A stretch of DNA of 64,000 nucleotides, from positions 1,798,001 to 1,862,000 of the forward strand of contig JAHEWK010000005.1 in NCBI GenBank assembly GCA_020740775.1, read 5' to 3'. The notes under the pieces are model-generated. The model was given only the letters and a program-made list of their open reading frames with translations. It made no database searches and had not been told where the DNA came from. The stretch is from Ilyonectria destructans. Its lineage: Eukaryota > Ascomycota > Sordariomycetes > Hypocreales > Nectriaceae. This document shows positions 58,195 through 64,000 of this stretch, piece by piece (the first letter of the stretch is position 1; each line of letters begins with the position of its first letter). The translations under genes and the position numbers were made by a program.

Positions 58195-61100
58195 CCTGCG
58201 TAGTCTGTCTATATCAATCCCGACAGGACTAAATCCGGGGAAGACGGACAAACGCTGGGACCCGGCAGCGCGTGTATAGTAGCGCTGGTTGAAGATTAAT
58301 CGGACTCTCTCGGATAGATTGGCCGATGGTTCGTGCCTAGACACAAGCAACCTGCCCTCCTATTCTCTTAGACTGGTCTCGTGTAAACCATCTCTTCCGC
58401 CGCTGCCTCAGAAAAATCGATCCTCCGCGTCGGCGTTTAGTCGGCTGCTGCGTGAGGCTGAGCAGAGGGAGCAAGACAAGGACGTGCCGTGCCGCGTGCA
58501 GGACGCACGGCTCACCGTCAGTCCAGAGTCTCAGACCGACCTTCTTCAAGCTCCATTCCTCCCATGCATGTCTCCAGAATATACTCCGTAGAAGCCTTGG
58601 AAACCGGGAAAGAAGGCCGCAGGACGCCGAAATGTGGGTTCGCGTGCGCAGAATGCGTGAACCGTCCAGCTGAAGTCGTGGCGTCGTGCTCGTGCGCGAC
58701 CCCCTCCGCCCCTTTGTCTTGTTTCAATTCCGTCTGTTTGTCAATCTGCAACCCGCGAGAAACAGAGGCGGCGGGAGGGCCGAGAGAACCCGGCCCGCCG
58801 CCGCCTGCCGTGTAGTCCAGACGGACTTTGGAGATGTGCTGTGTGTAATGAGGATGTTGCGGCTCCGGCGTTCGTTGGTCTGGTGCGTGGTAGTGCCACG
58901 GCGACGGGATTGGACGGGGTATCCATGGGGAGATCACCTCAACCTCAACCACAGCGCCGGCTCACTGGGCGTCTGCCACGCTGTGGTGTCGTAGCATCGT
59001 GCTAATGACTATCGAGCTTCCCCAAGCTCTTGGGCCTTGGGAACCTCACCGGAGGCGGCGCTCTACGAACGGCCGCCTCCACCACGAGGGCCCGAGAGTC
59101 CGCCTAGCCGAGAGCAGCCAGGCCAGGACCTCATCTGCAGAGCATCATCACGGCATCCAGGCTATGGCGACATGGATCGAACGACCAGGTGTCCGCCCAG
59201 GTGTCCAGGTCCCATTCCCCAGCAGGTCACAACTGGGCCGCCTGGAGAGCTTCCATGACCGCTTCCAAGTCGCCCAGGGTTGTGTCGCCCCTCGTCTGCG
59301 GCCGCGTCCAGGGCCTACACCACCGCGCAAGGTCCTCCAGCCACCGTACCGCACGCCTCAGGTCGCGGCCAGGGGTTGCAGGGCCCCGGCCAGCGAGATT
59401 TGATGGCCCTTCTTCGAGCTAAACGGACACATGCTGGTCGTGCTGGTCCCATCCCAGAACCACGCTCCACTTGGCTTCCTCAGGACTAGCCTGCCAGCTG
59501 GCTCTCGCTGTGGCGCTCCTTCGAAGAGGCTTGTTCGCTGGGGTGGGAGCTGAGGCGGGATGATTCATGTTGGGCGCTGCCATGCCACGAAGCCAAGTCT
59601 TGTCAGAAGCAAATTCAACCCTTCTCGCCCCCTGACGCCAGGCGCCCATCCGGGGGGTTGGCCAGCTGAGGATCGTCGCCGCCGATGGAGAGATCTCATA
59701 CAGAAGCAACGACATATCCACCCGTGATCCCTGCATCGCTGTCGTTGGTGGGTTTTGAGTCTCTGGGGCGTTCCTGGGGATTTACATTGCTTCCTTTCCA
59801 GTCTTGCCGGCCGAACTCCCCCCAAACTGGCCCCCCAAACTCAGGATCGAAAGGATTCCCAGTCCAGACCCGGCATACGGTACCGCTAGAGAAGCCCCCC
59901 AAGCTGTGAATGCCCACTCAGACGGGGCGGCGATTGTCGGGGACCTGGCGCCTTACGTAGGTGCACACAGACCTTCCCGCGGATGCATCTCTTCGTTCTT
60001 AGCGGTTCCCCAGCGGCTTCTTCAGCAGTCTCTAGCACCCTGCAAGGGGGGGTACGTACTAATGATCGACTATTGTCACCAGCACGAGGCGCTTTTGGCG
60101 TCCCATTGCAAGGGGGGGATCTTGGGGGAAGAAGCCAGACCCGCACTGGGATAATGGGATTTTCCTCCGTCGGCCAAAGTCTCCACCGGGACCCCGGCTC
60201 AACCACCGACACCACCACCACCAGCTGCTCCTCTGTTGCGCGTGTGATCACCCCTGATGCTGCTCACCGGAGGAGCTTAGGAGGGCGAGGGGAGACAGCG
60301 TGTAAGAGATGCCGCAGAACTGACGATGACCAGGACGACAGGGGAGGGATCTCGTTCACCTGATGCACAAGGCACCACAGCCAAGCAATGTTAGGCCTAA
60401 TGCGGTGGGCTACCGAGATGTCAGTCTGTGGTTCAGGCACAGCAGATCGAATTGTCATCGAATCTTCTGCTGCAAGGTACAGAAAAACATCCTCTCCATC
60501 CGCCGCGCCAACACGATAGCGTGTGAGTTAGTGAGGGCTGCCACAGGACTTCGTCGTCGCCGTCACAGTGCTACTCCGTATGGTCGGTGCTGGATCCGAG
60601 GCAGGTAAATTAATCACACCCGTCGCCTCACTTGCGCGGAGTAGTCAGTCAGCCCGCGAGACCGCGAGAGCCAGCGGAGGACCGATGCGGGCGATGATGG
60701 ATGGTCATGTCACTGCGTAGTACGATGCGGACCCCTGCGACTCAGACGGGGCCATGACTCTCTTTCTCGTCACCATGTGCGTGCTACAGTACGTATTGAC
60801 CCCTTCGACTTGGGACGATGGCGGACGCGCTCTTGGACCACGCGCCAGCAAATGCGCCAGGCTTGCCATGTCGGGTTGGGCGGCGTGCTCCTTGAATCCT
60901 CCGCTTCATCTATGTACCAGCTTTGGCTCAAACACACCCGGGCCAGTGATAGCCAGAGACAAATTGACTTTTGGACCAAGACAAAAAGACCGGGCATCTT
61001 TTTGAATTTCTTGCCGCCACCGGCCGCATCCCGGGAGGGTGTTAGCGACGGAACTGAACTCTCCCACCAAACCCATGCTGGGCTGCTGCACGGAAGACAG

Positions 61101-62266
61101 GAGAAGTCGGCATCCGCAGACGCTTAGACGGCGGCTCAACTCGTCCCGCATTGCTCATCACGTAGCGAGACAGCACGACAGCACGGCAGGGCAGCTCAAG
61201 TCACATCCCGAGGGCTCGCCTCACTCCTCAGTCGATCCCCAGGCCGCTGCCAACGGGGGGTTCGGCTAGATCTCATTTGCTCCCTCTCGCGTGCAGGTGG
61301 ATAGCTCAATGCTAGCCTGATCGCTCGGCAGGATTGGCAGATTGCGACTAGGGGTCATTAGACTGAAGGCGCCGTAGACAGGTGTGGATAGCGGAGCACG
61401 AACCCACGCCCGCCCGCCGGAACACGCACTCGACGGGGAAGAGCCCACCCGCAAGCCCGCGAGCACAGGGCTTCTCTCTCTAACTTCGTACCTACGACCG
61501 GCCCCAAGCACACGCCTACGCCCACGCCCGCGCGCCCCGGAGCCCGCCCACCAAGTGCGCTGTACTACCGACTGCATAGTGCATTTCACGCCTGGGGGGG
61601 CCTGGCGGTGGCCGACTCTTGGCTGGGCCCGCGAAGCCTCCATCCCGTATCCCGTTTTCCCTTAAACTGCCTCTGCCCGTCCTCCAGCCTCCTCCTCCGG
61701 CCCTGGTTTGGTTTTTTGCCTTTTCCTCCCTCGTGGCACTGGCCATCGCCGAACGTTGTTGACAAACTAGACAAAGCACCAAAGGTTTAGAACCGCCAGG
61801 CCGAGACATTCAACCAAGCACCCGGGCCCTTCTTCCAACAGCCTAAACACGACCACACCCATCACCACTCAACACCCACACGTCATGGCACGCCCGTAGA
61901 TTCGCCATTTGTATCTCCTAGGCTGCCGACATTTTCGAACTTGCTCAACCTCCAACCCACCGCTTCAGACGCACCATCGTCCGTTCCCTCCAAGATCCCC
62001 ACGCCCGTGTTTCGCAGCACCCTGTTCTTCCGACGAAGAGGGGCAACCGGTGGACCGTTTCGAACAGGAAACAGGAACCACCTCCAGCAGCAGCAGCAAC
62101 CGTTTCCGCCCGCATCACCGCGTCCCGCACATGTCGTTCCCCGCCTCGCCCTCGCCTTTTCGCTGACAGTAGCATCCCAAGGGGGATTTGAAGAGCCTGG
62201 TTTTGGAAGACCAACGCAGACGCGCAGCCAAAGGAACTAGAAAGAGGCTCCGGCACAACCGCCATC

Positions 62267-64000
62267 ATGGGCAAATTCTCCTTTAACCGCAAGAAGCAGC
62301 CGCCCCAGGTGACTGTTACGGCCCCGGCTATAACCAAGGCCCAAAAGATCCTCGGATCCAGCGCCCTGAATTTCGACGGCGACTTTTCCGGCTCCAGGGT
62401 CAGTCTTGCTGCCACTGAGCGGTCAATGGCCGTCAGTCGCGCGTCATCTGTCATGGCGTCGCCCAGATTCGTAAAACCGGACAGGGAATGGGGAGACGAG
62501 TCGGACGTCGTTCCTCGCCACCTCCGAGGCAATGCGCTCCCCGAAGATGAGGACTACGACGAGTATGACGACCTCGCTTCCGACATGGTCAGCGTCCTGC
62601 GGAAGCGACAGTCCTCGTCTACTCTAGTATCGTGGTATGACAAGTCTAAGCAGCCGCTGTCCATTTCCCAGCAGACGTCCAATTCGGCCATGGCCAAGGG
62701 CCCGCCGTCCAAGGCCCACAAACTGCTGGACATGGGGCATACCCAGTCGAATACAAAGACCAAGAAGAAGAAGCCCGCCAAGCTCGACCTGTCGCATCTC
62801 ATCTCGCGAAAGTCCAAGAAGAACGAGCCGACACCCTGGGAGGGTCCTATGCTTGATTCCGAACAGTTTGTCAAGTCGCCGTCCTTGGTCTCGGCTCTCG
62901 CATCGCCACCTTTCCGCGGAAAATTGCACAAGCGACCGACCAAGGAGAGCTTGCGGTCAGAGCCTGTTCGGCCAGCTACTACCGAAACTAACCACCGAGC
63001 GAACAACCACCTCGAGGGCTTGCCGAACTTGTATGAGCACTACGAGCAAATGTCATTCCACCAAATCATGTACCAGGAATTGAGGCCCTCAGAGGGCGAG
63101 AACAAGGAGACCAAGAAGCAGCCAGAGCCGCAACCCGCCAAAATACACCGTCTTTCCGGCAGCAAATCCGCCCACAACCTTCACACACCATACCACGACG
63201 AGCAGGTTGTTTCACAATACGCAAAACGCATCCTCCCCCAGACACCTCAGACACCCCAAACCAAAGCGTCCAGCATCAGCAAAACCGACGCGTCTTCCCC
63301 AATTGATTACGCTGCCAGCGTATCTAGCCGGCACACGCGCACCTCCAAGGCGTCGAAGCGCACTGATCACAGCTTCCAGGAGTCGGATCTGCTGGAAAAG
63401 AGCGTCTTGTCGCTGTCTTCCGACTCAGAGGATGACATGTATCTGGATGGTCCCTCATCGGTTCCTGACTACCCAACCTCGGATGGCGGCTCCGCTTTTG
63501 ATCCCCGTCCAACGACATCCCGAACAAGCGCAAGCGCAGACAATAACAACAGCCGGTACAGCAAGGCGAGCACATACAGCAAAGCGAGCACGTACAGCAA
63601 GGCGAGCAAGCGAAGTACTGCGACCTCAAGCAACTTCCTCACTATCCCGAGCGGCAACCACATCAAGCCCCCCGTCGTTTCCGCGCGATCAAGCTCTCTC
63701 TCCGGAAGCTCTTCCAACACCATCCAGGAGGGTACCGCCCCCCGCTCTCCCTCGCAACTATCATGCATCTCCAACTCGTCGTCCGTCAACACGATGATGA
63801 CCTGGCAGAGCAAGACCGGTTTCGGACTGCAACAAGCCCGGGCCATTACTATGCAGTCTGCCCAGGGACCCGATGAGGACGACGCGGACTATGAATCCGA
63901 ACAGGAGCGAGAGAAGAACCGAGAGGACGAAAGGATGCTTGAGCCCAAGGCCTATGTTGAGACATCTCCTCCGCGAGCTCTTCTTCCCCGAGATTCCGCG
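62267..64000 (+). CDS. Large Ser-rich basic protein, unknown function (partial, runs off the right edge)
   Basis: An open frame of 578 codons starts at ATG 62267 (MGKFSFNRKKQPPQVTVTAP) and is still open at the last base, so the C-terminus is missing. The sequence is mostly disordered. Visible pieces are a basic head, an acidic Tyr/Asp run (DEDYDEYDDLASDMVSVL), a Lys-rich segment (TKTKKKKPAKLDLSHLIS), the phrase LPNLYEHYEQMSFHQIMYQE, a short repeat of YSKAST units near residue 430, and a charged stretch (DEDDADYESEQEREKNRED). I recognise no domain. It could be a signalling or cortical scaffold, but that is a guess. A pyrimidine-rich leader of several hundred bases precedes the start. The codon pattern and lack of stops make it a real gene. 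Confidence 0.8.
   Translation, partial: MGKFSFNRKKQPPQVTVTAPAITKAQKILGSSALNFDGDFSGSRVSLAATERSMAVSRASSVMASPRFVKPDREWGDESDVVPRHLRGNALPEDEDYDEYDDLASDMVSVLRKRQSSSTLVSWYDKSKQPLSISQQTSNSAMAKGPPSKAHKLLDMGHTQSNTKTKKKKPAKLDLSHLISRKSKKNEPTPWEGPMLDSEQFVKSPSLVSALASPPFRGKLHKRPTKESLRSEPVRPATTETNHRANNHLEGLPNLYEHYEQMSFHQIMYQELRPSEGENKETKKQPEPQPAKIHRLSGSKSAHNLHTPYHDEQVVSQYAKRILPQTPQTPQTKASSISKTDASSPIDYAASVSSRHTRTSKASKRTDHSFQESDLLEKSVLSLSSDSEDDMYLDGPSSVPDYPTSDGGSAFDPRPTTSRTSASADNNNSRYSKASTYSKASTYSKASKRSTATSSNFLTIPSGNHIKPPVVSARSSSLSGSSSNTIQEGTAPRSPSQLSCISNSSSVNTMMTWQSKTGFGLQQARAITMQSAQGPDEDDADYESEQEREKNREDERMLEPKAYVETSPPRALLPRDSA

Larger units (their letters stand above)
54413..62266. other. Gene-poor stretch, 7.9 kb
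   Basis: No gene was recognised on either strand. The first kilobase (54420-55440) is AT-rich, possibly a decayed repeat. From 55.7 kb the sequence is GC-richer, with many small ORFs and no motifs. The last 600 bp are pyrimidine-rich and likely the leader of the gene at 62267. Spliced non-coding RNA or a fast-evolving gene could be hidden here. Confidence 0.5.

Overview
The window is nuclear DNA of a filamentous ascomycete, most likely Sordariomycetes and probably Hypocreales. Many genes carry short introns of about 50-90 bp with fungal GTAAGT-type donors and CTAAC-type branch points. The proteins are typical of filamentous fungi: a CPC1/GCN4-type bZIP, an Mtr-like permease, a C2H2 plus Fungal_trans regulator, and a GPI-anchored Ser/Thr-rich wall protein. 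I cannot name the species from sequence alone. I saw no prokaryotic operons, CRISPR array, rRNA or tRNA gene, or intact transposon.

Left part (1-12.6 kb): tRNA m7G methyltransferase TRM8, a small one-span membrane protein with a decayed partial second copy nearby, homoserine dehydrogenase HOM6, a CCDC174-like protein, the bZIP regulator of amino-acid biosynthesis (cpc1/GCN4 type) with two upstream ORFs, and an oligopeptide transporter with two GC-AG introns.

Middle accessory part (15.4-27.7 kb): a C2H2/Fungal_trans regulator, a short-chain dehydrogenase, an amidase-signature amidase, a zinc-type alcohol dehydrogenase, a NodB/PuuE-like deacetylase or cyclic amide hydrolase, and an Mtr-type amino-acid permease. 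Regulator, hydrolases, redox enzymes and importer side by side suggest an inducible nitrogen/amide catabolic cluster. The substrate is unknown.

Housekeeping part (28.9-48 kb): a GPI-anchored protein, a GNAT acetyltransferase, TRM7, the intron-dense NAD+ synthetase QNS1, the trafficking scaffold MON2, a ribose-phosphate pyrophosphokinase with a 9-nt exon, and an unusual flavoprotein-fold protein joined to ankyrin-like repeats whose decarboxylase residues appear lost.

Right part (48-64 kb): two long gene-poor stretches (4.7 and 7.9 kb) flank a general amino-acid permease. A large basic, Ser-rich protein of unknown function runs off the right edge. Several genes bear on amino-acid supply (HOM6, cpc1, OPT transporter, two permeases), but nothing in the sequence shows they are co-regulated. 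Where I state that a gene model is in frame, I summed the exon lengths by hand.
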